A DNA stretch of 64,000 bases from Sphingobacteriaceae bacterium (lineage in GTDB: Bacteria; Bacteroidota; Bacteroidia; B-17B0; Aurantibacillaceae), in the NCBI GenBank assembly GCA_016709575.1, contig JADJMM010000014.1:1-64000 (forward strand), given 5' to 3'. The notes beneath the pieces were generated by a model. That model was given only the letters and a program-made list of their open reading frames with translations, made no database searches and had not been told where the DNA came from. Numbering within the stretch: position 1 is the first letter of the stretch; every line of letters starts with the position of its first letter. Shown here piece after piece: positions 41,829-50,086 of this stretch. Position numbers and translations under genes: made by a program.

Positions 41829-42602
41829 ATGAAAGTTGTAATTCTTGCAGGTGGTTTAGGCACTCGTTTATCAGAAGAAACTGATATCCGTCCGAAACCA
41901 ATGGTTGAAATTGGTTGTAAACCAATTCTTTGGCACATCATGAAAATATATTCTCATTATGGTTATAACGAGTTTATTGTTTGTTTAGGTTACAAAGGTC
42001 ATGTGATAAAAGAATATTTCGCGAATTTTTTCTTACATCATTCAGATGTAACAGTTGATATTAGCAGCGGTAAATTAACCATGCACAAAACCGGAACTGA
42101 GAATTGGAAAATTACGTTGATTGATACCGGTAAAGATTCTATGACAGGCGGACGTGTTCGTCGTATTCAAGAATATACCGAAGGAAAAACATTCATGTTA
42201 ACTTATGGAGATGGTGTAAGTAATATCAACATTAAAGAATTAGTGGATTTCCATTCTAAGAATAAAAAATTAGTAACTGTAACTGCAGTACAACCGGAAA
42301 GTCGTTTTGGTGTGTTAGATATTAATGAAAGCAATCAAGTGAAATCTTTCATGGAAAAGCCAAAAGGAGAAGCGGGTTGGATTAACGGTGGATTCTTTGT
42401 TTGTGAACCCGGCATCTTCAAATATTTAAAAGCAGATGATACTATTTGGGAGCGTGAACCATTAGAGAATATTGCAAAAGACGGAGAGTTAGTTGCATTT
42501 CGTCACCGTGGTTTCTGGAAACCAATGGATACATTAAAAGACAAACAGGATTTAAATAAAGTGTGGGATAACGGCACTGCAGAGTGGAAACTTTGGAAGT
42601 AA
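41829..42602 (+). CDS. rfbF: Glucose-1-phosphate cytidylyltransferase
   Basis: 257 aa. It begins MKVVILAGGLGTRLSEETDI and RPKPMVEIGCKPILWHIM, the nucleotidyltransferase fingerprint, followed by ITLIDTGKDSMTGGRVRRI, typical of RfbF/DdhA/AscA. It makes CDP-glucose from CTP and glucose-1-phosphate, the first step to CDP-3,6-dideoxyhexoses. Stop codon and the next ATG are 6 nt apart. Length equals the family. Confidence 0.95.
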   Translation: MKVVILAGGLGTRLSEETDIRPKPMVEIGCKPILWHIMKIYSHYGYNEFIVCLGYKGHVIKEYFANFFLHHSDVTVDISSGKLTMHKTGTENWKITLIDTGKDSMTGGRVRRIQEYTEGKTFMLTYGDGVSNINIKELVDFHSKNKKLVTVTAVQPESRFGVLDINESNQVKSFMEKPKGEAGWINGGFFVCEPGIFKYLKADDTIWEREPLENIAKDGELVAFRHRGFWKPMDTLKDKQDLNKVWDNGTAEWKLWK

Positions 42603-42608
42603 ACTAAT

Positions 42609-43676
42609 ATGAGCATCGATTTATTTCAATCCATTTACAAAGGAAAAAAAGTGTTGGTGACCGGCGATACCGGTTTCAAAGGCTCGTGGATGTGTATTTG
42701 GTTAAAAGAATTAGGTGCTGATGTTTATGGTTATGCGCTTCCTCCATTAACAAATCACGATAATTACGTTACTACAGGATTAGCTTCAAAAATTCATCAT
42801 CAAGATGGCGACATCCGCGATAGAGAAAAAGTACAAGCGTATTTTGATAAAGTAAAACCTGATTTCGCTTTTCATTTAGCAGCACAACCATTAGTAATTG
42901 ATTCGTATAAAAATCCGCACTATAATTTTGAAACAAATTTAATGGGAACAGTTAATTTTTTTGAAGCTGTTCGTCATTGTCCCTCTGTTATGGTAGCGGT
43001 TAATGTTACAACTGATAAATGTTATCAGAACAACGAAATTGATTACGGTTATAAAGAAACTGATCCAATGGGTGGAGATGATCCGTATAGTGCATCAAAA
43101 GGGTGCAGCGAATTAATCACAAACTCTTATATAAAATCTTTTTTTAGTAAAGAAGGAACTGCGCACATTGCTTCAGGCCGTGCTGGAAATGTAATTGGAG
43201 GTGGCGATTGGGCGGATAACAGAATTATTCCCGATATGATCCGTGCGTATCAAAATTCAAGTGATTTAGTTGTACGTAATCCAACTTCAGTTCGTCCATG
43301 GCAATTTGTTTTGGAACCTGTGTTTGGTTATTTACGTTTAGGAGAAAAATTATATAAGCATGGAAAAAAGTTTTCAGGAGGTTGGAATTTCGGTCCTGTG
43401 CCTGATGAAACTTATAATGTAAATCAAGTGGTTGCTGAAGTGAGAAAATTAATTCCTCAAATTAAAGTCACAACACCTGAGAACTTAGAAAAACTACACG
43501 AAGCAGTATTGCTTCAATTAGATATTACGAAAGCAATGATGCAACTGGATTGGAAACCGCGTTTAAATTTTGAAAAAACGATAGCGTTTACAATTAATGG
43601 TTACTTGCAGGAATTAAAAGCTGGTACAGATGTTTACGCTGCCAGATTAGAACAACTAAAACAATATTGTAATTAA
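42609..43676 (+). CDS. rfbG: CDP-glucose 4,6-dehydratase
   Basis: 355 aa. The Rossmann motif is VTGDTGFKGSWMCIWL, the catalytic Thr in NVTTDKCYQNNE, and the Tyr-Lys pair in DDPYSASKGCSELI, all as in RfbG/AscB. It converts CDP-glucose to CDP-4-keto-6-deoxyglucose with an internal NAD. It lies between rfbF (6 nt upstream) and rfbH (1 nt downstream) in one operon. Confidence 0.95.
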   Translation: MSIDLFQSIYKGKKVLVTGDTGFKGSWMCIWLKELGADVYGYALPPLTNHDNYVTTGLASKIHHQDGDIRDREKVQAYFDKVKPDFAFHLAAQPLVIDSYKNPHYNFETNLMGTVNFFEAVRHCPSVMVAVNVTTDKCYQNNEIDYGYKETDPMGGDDPYSASKGCSELITNSYIKSFFSKEGTAHIASGRAGNVIGGGDWADNRIIPDMIRAYQNSSDLVVRNPTSVRPWQFVLEPVFGYLRLGEKLYKHGKKFSGGWNFGPVPDETYNVNQVVAEVRKLIPQIKVTTPENLEKLHEAVLLQLDITKAMMQLDWKPRLNFEKTIAFTINGYLQELKAGTDVYAARLEQLKQYCN

Positions 43677-43677
43677 T

Positions 43678-44988
43678 ATGTCGAAAGCACTCGAAATAAA
43701 AAATCAGATTCACGCCTTAATTGAAGAATATCATAAGGAGATGTTTAAAGAAAAAGCATTTGTTGCAGGTGAATCTTCTGTTCCTGTTAGTGGAAAAGTA
43801 TTTGACCATAAAGAAATGCAATACATTGCAGATGCTGGTATGGATGCGTGGTTTACTACTGGACGATTCAATACTGAATTTGAAAAAAAGTTAGCGAAGT
43901 ACATCAACGTAAAATCAGTTTTAACAGTGAACTCAGGTTCTTCTGCAAACTTAGTGGCGTTCTCAGCTTTAACGGCTCACGAATTAGGTGAACGCGCTAT
44001 TAAGCCCGGTGATGAAGTGATTACTGTTGCAGCCTCTTTTCCTACTACAATAAACCCGATGTTGCAGTATGGAGCTATCCCTGTTTTTTTAGATATTAAT
44101 ATTCCTGCTTATGAAATGGATGTTACTTATTTAGAGAAAGCGATTAGTCCGAAAACAAAAGCGGTAATGATTGCCCACACATTAGGCAATACATTCGATT
44201 TAGCAGCCGTTCGTGCATTTTGTGATAAGTATAAGCTTTGGTTGATTGAAGATTGTTGTGATGCCTTAGGGGCGCGTTATAACGGAAAGCACGTTGGTAC
44301 TTTTGGTGATATTGGAACTTTAAGTTTTTATCCTGCACATCATATTACGATGGGTGAGGGTGGAGCTGTTTTTACAAGCAATGCTAAACTTAAAAAGATA
44401 ATGGAGTCGTTCCGTGATTGGGGACGTGATTGCTGGTGCGAAACAGGAAAGGATAATACCTGCGGAAAACGCTTTACACAACAATTAGGCGACCTTCCTT
44501 ATGGTTACGATCATAAATACACTTATTCCCGTCAAGGCTTTAATTTAAAGATTACGGATATGCAAGCCGCTTTAGGTTTAGCGCAATTAGAAAAATTAGA
44601 TTCATTTGTGGAGGTGCGCCGACATAATTTCAGAATGCTAACTGAAGTTTTAGCTAAGCATACTAAAAAAATAATTTTACCTCAAGCAACTCCAAATTCA
44701 GAACCGTCATGGTTTGGTTATTTGATAACTGTAAAAAAGGATGCAGGTATTACACGTGATGAATTAACTCATAAATTAAATGAGAAGAAAATAAACACAC
44801 GTTTATTATTTGCAGGTGATATCCGTAAACAACCTTATTTTGCAGATTACGAATACCGTGTTGTCGGCGATTTACCAAATACTGAAATTGTAATGAATGA
44901 TACGTTTTGGATTGGTGTTACTCCTATGATTAACGATGAGATGATTGCTTACATGGGTAAATGTTTTGACGAAATTTTAGGAAAGTAA
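43678..44988 (+). CDS. rfbH: CDP-4-keto-6-deoxyglucose-3-dehydrase (E1, RfbH)
   Basis: 436 aa of the PLP/PMP DegT-like fold. The Schiff-base Lys is replaced by His in SFYPAHHITMGEGGAV, the hallmark of E1, which uses PMP and cannot do transamination. The [2Fe-2S] ligands fit C-x57-C-x-C-x7-C: Cys in IEDCCDALGARY, then CWCETGKDNTC. It removes the 3-OH to yield a 3,6-dideoxy sugar. It needs an E3 flavin-iron-sulfur reductase (RfbI/AscD), not present in this window. It ends 1 bp from the convergent next gene. Confidence 0.95.
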   Translation: MSKALEIKNQIHALIEEYHKEMFKEKAFVAGESSVPVSGKVFDHKEMQYIADAGMDAWFTTGRFNTEFEKKLAKYINVKSVLTVNSGSSANLVAFSALTAHELGERAIKPGDEVITVAASFPTTINPMLQYGAIPVFLDINIPAYEMDVTYLEKAISPKTKAVMIAHTLGNTFDLAAVRAFCDKYKLWLIEDCCDALGARYNGKHVGTFGDIGTLSFYPAHHITMGEGGAVFTSNAKLKKIMESFRDWGRDCWCETGKDNTCGKRFTQQLGDLPYGYDHKYTYSRQGFNLKITDMQAALGLAQLEKLDSFVEVRRHNFRMLTEVLAKHTKKIILPQATPNSEPSWFGYLITVKKDAGITRDELTHKLNEKKINTRLLFAGDIRKQPYFADYEYRVVGDLPNTEIVMNDTFWIGVTPMINDEMIAYMGKCFDEILGK

Positions 44989-45729
44989 TTATTCCTGAAT
45001 CAAATCGCCTTTACTGTATCTCTTTAATTCAACTTGTCCGGGAGAACCTTTGTAACGTACATTTCCTTTTTCCCAAATTTCTACTTTCATGTAACCACCA
45101 GTGGGAGCATTAATATAACAATCTCCTATTGTGTAAGTGTTTACATCAATACGCGATTGAACAGTCATATCCTGTAATCTTAAGTAATTGGTCCCGTTGG
45201 TATAGTGAGTGCTGTAGAAAACAGTGCCTGAGCCGTATAAATCGCCATTACCATGTGTGCTTGTATGTAACGATTGTACATTCACATTAAAATGAACATC
45301 GCCAGAATTAGCAACACGAATATCTAACGAATCTTGTGTGAATTGATTATCAAAATAAACATTTCCTGTCCCGGCATTACGTACCATTCGTAAGTATGGT
45401 AATGTTACATAAGCTACAATTTTCTTTTTAGGACTACGTACGAAATTGCATTTATTTATATTATCAATTGTTAATGTATCATTACGAACTGTTGTTTTAA
45501 TGTTCATGAACAAATTTTTTCCGGCTTCGAGTTTCACTTCAAAATTTGGTCCTTGTGATACGTGTAAATCAATCTTATCAAAAACAACAACATGTTTAAA
45601 ATCCGATACTTCTATTATTCGTGTTTCAATGGCACCGGTAGGTTTAAAACAGTCGCCAAGGTTTTCCTTTTTACAGGAGTTAACCGGAAAAGCAATTGTG
45701 AATATGATTATGTATTTAATCTTTAACAA
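44989..45729 (-). CDS. Head-GIN/DUF2807 lipoprotein
   Basis: 246 aa, lipobox ending VNSC (Cys19). The body is a right-handed beta-helix-like DUF2807 domain: FKHVVVFDKIDLHVSQGPN at the start, many NxGxV turns (NAGTGNVYF, NSGDVHF, HGNGDLYGSG, then KGNVRYKG). Such proteins are surface-exposed and called putative adhesins. The start is a TTG at 45729 within the end of the PagL-like gene (14-nt overlap), so translation is coupled. Confidence 0.82.
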   Translation of the reverse strand: MLKIKYIIIFTIAFPVNSCKKENLGDCFKPTGAIETRIIEVSDFKHVVVFDKIDLHVSQGPNFEVKLEAGKNLFMNIKTTVRNDTLTIDNINKCNFVRSPKKKIVAYVTLPYLRMVRNAGTGNVYFDNQFTQDSLDIRVANSGDVHFNVNVQSLHTSTHGNGDLYGSGTVFYSTHYTNGTNYLRLQDMTVQSRIDVNTYTIGDCYINAPTGGYMKVEIWEKGNVRYKGSPGQVELKRYSKGDLIQE

Positions 45730-46813
45730 CCTTCTTCTTTTTTAATGGAATTCGATAACCTGCACCTAAATCAAAATGATAAGCAATTGCCCAATGCGAT
45801 TTTAAAGCAAACTGAAGCATCAAGCCTTTTTTGCCTGTATATCTCACGCCAAAGCGATGAAAAATTGGTCCGTCTTCATTCTTTTTTGAGAATACATAAG
45901 CACCCATTTCAATGGGCAAACTAAACCTTCCGAAATTATATGAATAACAAAATTTAGCGCCTATTCTCAATTGATCCATTGCCGTTAAATAAGGAAGTTC
46001 ATATTGTTTTAATTCTTTCAAATAACTTTCTTCATAAAATACATCTGCACCAACCCCGAATTTACTGGTGTTTCGCATATTATAACTGTAGTTAAACGAA
46101 AAAGTATAAGCGTTCGTTTTTGCGTTTCCGGGAGGGTAGCTATCATTAATTCCAAATCCACCCCAAACAAGTAATTCGTGACGCGAAGGTACTTTTGTAG
46201 AAGAGTCAATTACCGGTTTCTCACAAGTTAAATCGTTTATTTTATAAGTTAAGCCTAAATTTAAGGAAATGAGATTCAAGCCTAAATTCGGAACTTGAAA
46301 ACGACCATTACTTACATGGCTAATTCCGATTCCGGGCTCAAAACGTAGTTTCTTGTTAAGGTTTATATTCCATTGAAATCGGTATTGTACGAAGGCATTC
46401 CAATGACTGCCAATAGCAATGTTTTTATGATTCTCTTTAATGTCAAACTTCTTGGTAACATAGGCTAAACCCCAGCTTACTCTTACTATTGGAACAGTTG
46501 CTCTTTGTTTAGATCTTAAAGGAATTTCGATGAAAGGCGAAAGGGAAATGCTGGAACCTAAAACTTTCGGATTACCAAAATCCATAAAAGTGAGGGATAA
46601 ACCGTAATCAGGCTTGTTGTTTTCTAAATGCCAAAGCTGACAACCATCCGTAGCTTTAACCAGATTAATTTCAGCCATTGGTACATAGCCGGTAATCAAG
46701 TGCCCTATTGTAGAACGGTGCTGCATAATAAAACCATAATTAAAAGCCGGCTTTATGTAGAATTTTTTACTGCATTTAATTCCCTGCGCTACTATTATTT
46801 GAGAAATAGCCAC
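45716..46813 (-). CDS. PagL-like lipid A deacylase (acyloxyacyl hydrolase family)
   Basis: A 365-aa beta-barrel-rich protein. GISHVSNGRFQVPNLGLN contains the His-x-Ser-Asn core of PagL-type lipid A 3-O-deacylases, and FRFEP/GVRYTG-like aromatic strands surround it. The enzyme removes an acyl chain from lipid A in the outer membrane. The start is unclear: the GTG at 46813 leaves only half of a signal peptide (AISQIIVAQG). The in-frame codons above it (IVLVILAV) would complete one but have no ATG/GTG/TTG before a TAA. A TATATTTG box reads toward the gene at 46879-46886. Confidence 0.75.
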   Translation of the reverse strand: MAISQIIVAQGIKCSKKFYIKPAFNYGFIMQHRSTIGHLITGYVPMAEINLVKATDGCQLWHLENNKPDYGLSLTFMDFGNPKVLGSSISLSPFIEIPLRSKQRATVPIVRVSWGLAYVTKKFDIKENHKNIAIGSHWNAFVQYRFQWNINLNKKLRFEPGIGISHVSNGRFQVPNLGLNLISLNLGLTYKINDLTCEKPVIDSSTKVPSRHELLVWGGFGINDSYPPGNAKTNAYTFSFNYSYNMRNTSKFGVGADVFYEESYLKELKQYELPYLTAMDQLRIGAKFCYSYNFGRFSLPIEMGAYVFSKKNEDGPIFHRFGVRYTGKKGLMLQFALKSHWAIAYHFDLGAGYRIPLKKKKVVKD

Positions 46814-46878
46814 TGCCAGGATAACCAGAACAATATTTTAAAAGTCTTGATACTTTTTTGATAATATAACAGTAACTG

Positions 46879-46886
46879 CAAATATA
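46879..46886 (-). promoter_or_regulatory. TAnnTTTG promoter box (TATATTTG), minus strand
   Basis: The plus-strand word CAAATATA reads TATATTTG toward the PagL-like gene. The transcript would start near 46873 and carry a leader of about 60 nt. Confidence 0.45.
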
Positions 46887-46902
46887 ATGATAAGAAACTG
46901 TT

Positions 46903-46910
46903 TAAATTTG
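46903..46910 (+). promoter_or_regulatory. TAnnTTTG promoter box (TAAATTTG)
   Basis: An exact match ending 6 nt before the mazG ATG at 46917; leaderless or nearly so. Confidence 0.5.
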
Positions 46911-46916
46911 CCTTAT

Positions 46917-47690
46917 ATGGAAGAAAAAATAAAGGCTTTTGAACGGCTTTTAAATATTATGGACGAACTAAGGGAAAAATGCCCTTGGGATAAGAAACAA
47001 ACCATCGAGAGCCTCAGGCATTTAACCATTGAGGAAACCTATGAATTAAGCGATGCCATTTTAAAGGGGAATAACGAAGAACTTAAAAAAGAACTAGGGG
47101 ATATTTTACTACATATTGTGTTTTATGCCCGTATTGCCAGTGAAACCAATCAGTTTAATATAGCGGATGTAATGAATGCCTTATGCGATAAACTTATTTT
47201 CAGGCACCCTCACATTTACGGAGACGTAAAAGTAAACGATGAAGAAGACGTGAAACAAAACTGGGAGCAACTAAAGCAAAAAGAAAAAGGCGGAAACACT
47301 TCTGTTTTAAGTGGAGTGCCCAATAGTATGCCTGCACTTTTAAAAGCTTATCGTATTCAAGAAAAAGCAAGAGCTGTTGGTTTTGATTGGGAACAACCTG
47401 AACAAGTATTTGAAAAGGTGAAGGAAGAAATTAATGAATTGAATGAAGAAGTAGCGAAGGAAAATAATCTTTCGAAAATTGAAGATGAATTTGGTGATGT
47501 ATTATTTGCCTTGATTAATTACGGACGATTTATAAAAGTAAATCCGGAAGATGCTTTAGAGCGCACCAATAAAAAATTCATTAAAAGTTTTAATTATATG
47601 GAACAAAAAATTAAAGCACAAGGCAAACAATTAGCCGATTGTACTTTAGCTGAAATGGATGTGTTCTGGAACGAAGCAAAGAAATTATAA
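46917..47690 (+). CDS. mazG: Nucleoside triphosphate pyrophosphohydrolase MazG
   Basis: 257 aa with both MazG halves. The first has KCPWDKKQTIESLRHLTIEE and the helix TYELSDAILKGNNEELKKE, then LGDILLHIVFYA. The second has EEINELNEEVAKEN and DEFGDVLFALINYGR (ExxE/ExxD metal sites). MazG hydrolyses NTPs/dNTPs to NMP and PPi, a housecleaning and (p)ppGpp-related role. The ATG at 46917 begins MEEKIKAFERLL. The stop TAA is directly followed by the TTG of the PAP2 gene. Confidence 0.93.
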   Translation: MEEKIKAFERLLNIMDELREKCPWDKKQTIESLRHLTIEETYELSDAILKGNNEELKKELGDILLHIVFYARIASETNQFNIADVMNALCDKLIFRHPHIYGDVKVNDEEDVKQNWEQLKQKEKGGNTSVLSGVPNSMPALLKAYRIQEKARAVGFDWEQPEQVFEKVKEEINELNEEVAKENNLSKIEDEFGDVLFALINYGRFIKVNPEDALERTNKKFIKSFNYMEQKIKAQGKQLADCTLAEMDVFWNEAKKL

Positions 47691-48338
47691 TTGAAAGAAT
47701 TTTTAAAACATAACGGAATCTATTTAGGCTTGTATTTAATTGCATTGCTAATTGCTTCGTATTTTTTGTTGACCTACAGTAAAATTCTGAACCACCAAAT
47801 GCTAAACTATTGGGTGGGGAATCCTGTTGTAAATACATTTTACAAATATTTTACTCATGTTGGTGACGGAATTTTCGCAGTGAGTTTAGGAGTGGTGGTT
47901 ATGTTTTTTAATTTTAAAAGAGGACAATATGTTGTTTTGGCTTATATGTTTGCCGGCTTAACGTCTTCGTGTATTAAGTGGTTCTTTAACTATGTTCGGC
48001 CGCATCATTATTTTGGTTATTATCATAAGCATTATACATTAAATCTTGTTGATGGTGTTGAGATGTTAGGTGAGAGAAGTTTTCCAAGTGGACATTCAAC
48101 AGCAGCTTTTGTTGTATTTTCTGCTTTAGCTTTTAGTACTGAGAGTAAATTGGCAAAAGTGATTTTCTTTATCATTGCCTTAAATGCCGCTTTTAGCAGA
48201 ATGTATTTATCGCAACATTGGTTAGTTGATATTGTAACGGGTTCTTTGATAGGAATTACTTATGCCATCATTTTGTATTTTGCGTTTTATAAAAGCGATA
48301 GATTCCATATCAAACTAAATATTTTCAAACCTAATTAA
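47691..48338 (+). CDS. PAP2 superfamily membrane phosphatase
   Basis: 215 aa with about five spans. The PAP2 triad is visible: KWFFNYVRP (KX6RP), FPSGHST and SRMYLSQHWLVDI (SRX5HX3D). The likely substrates are polyprenyl diphosphate or a lipid A phosphate. It starts at a TTG right after mazG and overlaps the ArnT-like gene by 1 base, making a mazG-PAP2-GT39 operon. Its context suggests undecaprenyl recycling or LpxE/LpxF-like lipid A dephosphorylation. Confidence 0.88.
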   Translation: MKEFLKHNGIYLGLYLIALLIASYFLLTYSKILNHQMLNYWVGNPVVNTFYKYFTHVGDGIFAVSLGVVVMFFNFKRGQYVVLAYMFAGLTSSCIKWFFNYVRPHHYFGYYHKHYTLNLVDGVEMLGERSFPSGHSTAAFVVFSALAFSTESKLAKVIFFIIALNAAFSRMYLSQHWLVDIVTGSLIGITYAIILYFAFYKSDRFHIKLNIFKPN

Positions 48339-50086
48339 TGAAATTGCTCTTAAACAATAAATACATTGCGCTAGGATTTATTATCCTGGTTGCTTCTGTT
48401 GTGTTTATTCCGCTTATTGGTAATTGTCCCTTGTTTGATTGGGATGAAATTAATTTTGCGGAATGCGCCCGCGAAATGGTTGTTACCGGAAATTACAGTA
48501 GTGTACAATTAAATTACAATCCGTTTTGGGAGAAGCCACCATTCTTTATCTGGATTCAGGCATTGAGCATGAACGTTTTTGGGATAAATGAATTTGCAGC
48601 CCGTTTCCCTAATGCAATTTGTGGTATTTTAAGTTTGTGCGTGATCTTTTTAATTGGACGAAAAGTTTATTCGCCCGCCTTTGGTTTAACATGGGTGTTG
48701 GTGTACGCAGGAACGTTATTACCACATTTTTATTTTAAAACAGGAATTATCGATCCATGGTTTAATTTATTTATTTTTTCAGCCTTCTATCAATTATTAA
48801 TTCACTTTAATAACCCTGTTGGTAAAAGCGGTATGCAAAGTGCTTTACTCGCAGGTTTCTTTCTGGGAATCGCGGTGTTGACAAAAGGTCCGGCTGCTAT
48901 AGTTATTGTTGGTGTTTTTTTAGGAGCATTTTACGGATTGAACCGGTTTAAAAAAATTACGGAGGCAAAATTTATATGGGCAGGTTTGTTAAGTCTGATT
49001 ATTACCGGTAGTAGTTGGTTTATTATAGAAATGCTAAGAGGAAACGGAGAAGTAATTAAAGCTTTTTTCGATTATAATGTACGGTTGTTAAAAACAGAAG
49101 ATTCAGGACATGGTGGATTTTTATTGTATCATTTTGTTGTGTTATTGATTGGTTGCTTTCCAACATCATTACTAATGATAATGGCATTAAAAAAATCGCA
49201 AAACGACACACCATACCAAAAACACATTAAGTTTGGAATGATAATTTTGTTTTTCTCGGTACTTGGAATTTACACTTTAGTAAATACCAAAATAGTTCAC
49301 TATTCCTCTTTGTGTTATTTACCAATTACTTATTTGGCAACTTACAGCATTTTTAAATTACAAAGCGGAGATTACAGACTCAAAAAATATTTTGGCCCGG
49401 TTTTTATTGTAATTACATTATTAATTGGATTAGCTTTTACAGCTTTGGGCTTTGCAGATAAATTAAAGCCAGTGTTACTCGAAAATAATTTAATTGGTGA
49501 TAAGTTTGCTATTGAAAATTTTAAAGCTGATGTACATTGGCAAGGGTGGGAGTGGGTAATAGGACTTGCATTCACTTTGGTTTCATTGCTATGTTATTCA
49601 CAATTTAAAAACGGAAAGATTAAGTTTCTTCATTATCTCTATGGATTTTATACCGTTTTTATTATAGCAGCCGTTAACACCTTCACTCCAAAAATTGAGC
49701 AGTATTCTCAACACGCCATGATAGAGTTTTATAAAGCGGTAGGCGAAAAAGGTTTTTATGTGGAGACTGCAGGATTTAAAAGCTATGCCTATTTATTCTA
49801 CGCCGACAAAAAACCAGAGCAAAACAAAAATCCTGAAGCTATTAAGTACATAACAAAAGCTTTAGATGATATGGAAGTGATGGGCTATAATCGTCTTACA
49901 TCTTACTCATTAGCTTATTTGAATTGGATGCAATACGGTGTTATTGATAAGCCGGCCGTTTTTGTTTGTAAAATAAATACAGCTGAAGATTTACTGAAGA
50001 ATCGTTTAGTGAAAAAATTGTACGAAAAAAATGGATATATTTTTTGTGTGCGAATGCCGGATCCTATTAATTCTGACTCAAATTAA
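48338..50086 (+). CDS. ArnT-like membrane glycosyltransferase (GT39/GT83)
   Basis: 582 aa with ~11-12 spans. The first loop has LFDWDEINFAECAREMV (catalytic DE) and NPFWEKPPFFIWIQ, as in ArnT/PMT_2 enzymes. It transfers a sugar (aminoarabinose in ArnT) from undecaprenyl phosphate to lipid A or another acceptor. It is coupled to the PAP2 gene. The C-terminal tail overlaps the convergent next gene by 20 bp. Confidence 0.85.
   Translation: MKLLLNNKYIALGFIILVASVVFIPLIGNCPLFDWDEINFAECAREMVVTGNYSSVQLNYNPFWEKPPFFIWIQALSMNVFGINEFAARFPNAICGILSLCVIFLIGRKVYSPAFGLTWVLVYAGTLLPHFYFKTGIIDPWFNLFIFSAFYQLLIHFNNPVGKSGMQSALLAGFFLGIAVLTKGPAAIVIVGVFLGAFYGLNRFKKITEAKFIWAGLLSLIITGSSWFIIEMLRGNGEVIKAFFDYNVRLLKTEDSGHGGFLLYHFVVLLIGCFPTSLLMIMALKKSQNDTPYQKHIKFGMIILFFSVLGIYTLVNTKIVHYSSLCYLPITYLATYSIFKLQSGDYRLKKYFGPVFIVITLLIGLAFTALGFADKLKPVLLENNLIGDKFAIENFKADVHWQGWEWVIGLAFTLVSLLCYSQFKNGKIKFLHYLYGFYTVFIIAAVNTFTPKIEQYSQHAMIEFYKAVGEKGFYVETAGFKSYAYLFYADKKPEQNKNPEAIKYITKALDDMEVMGYNRLTSYSLAYLNWMQYGVIDKPAVFVCKINTAEDLLKNRLVKKLYEKNGYIFCVRMPDPINSDSN

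Noticed and set aside
46903..46910. CRISPR or phage elements in AT-rich gaps (checked across the window)
   Set aside because: No direct-repeat/spacer series, integrase, transposase or att-like duplications were recognised in any gap.
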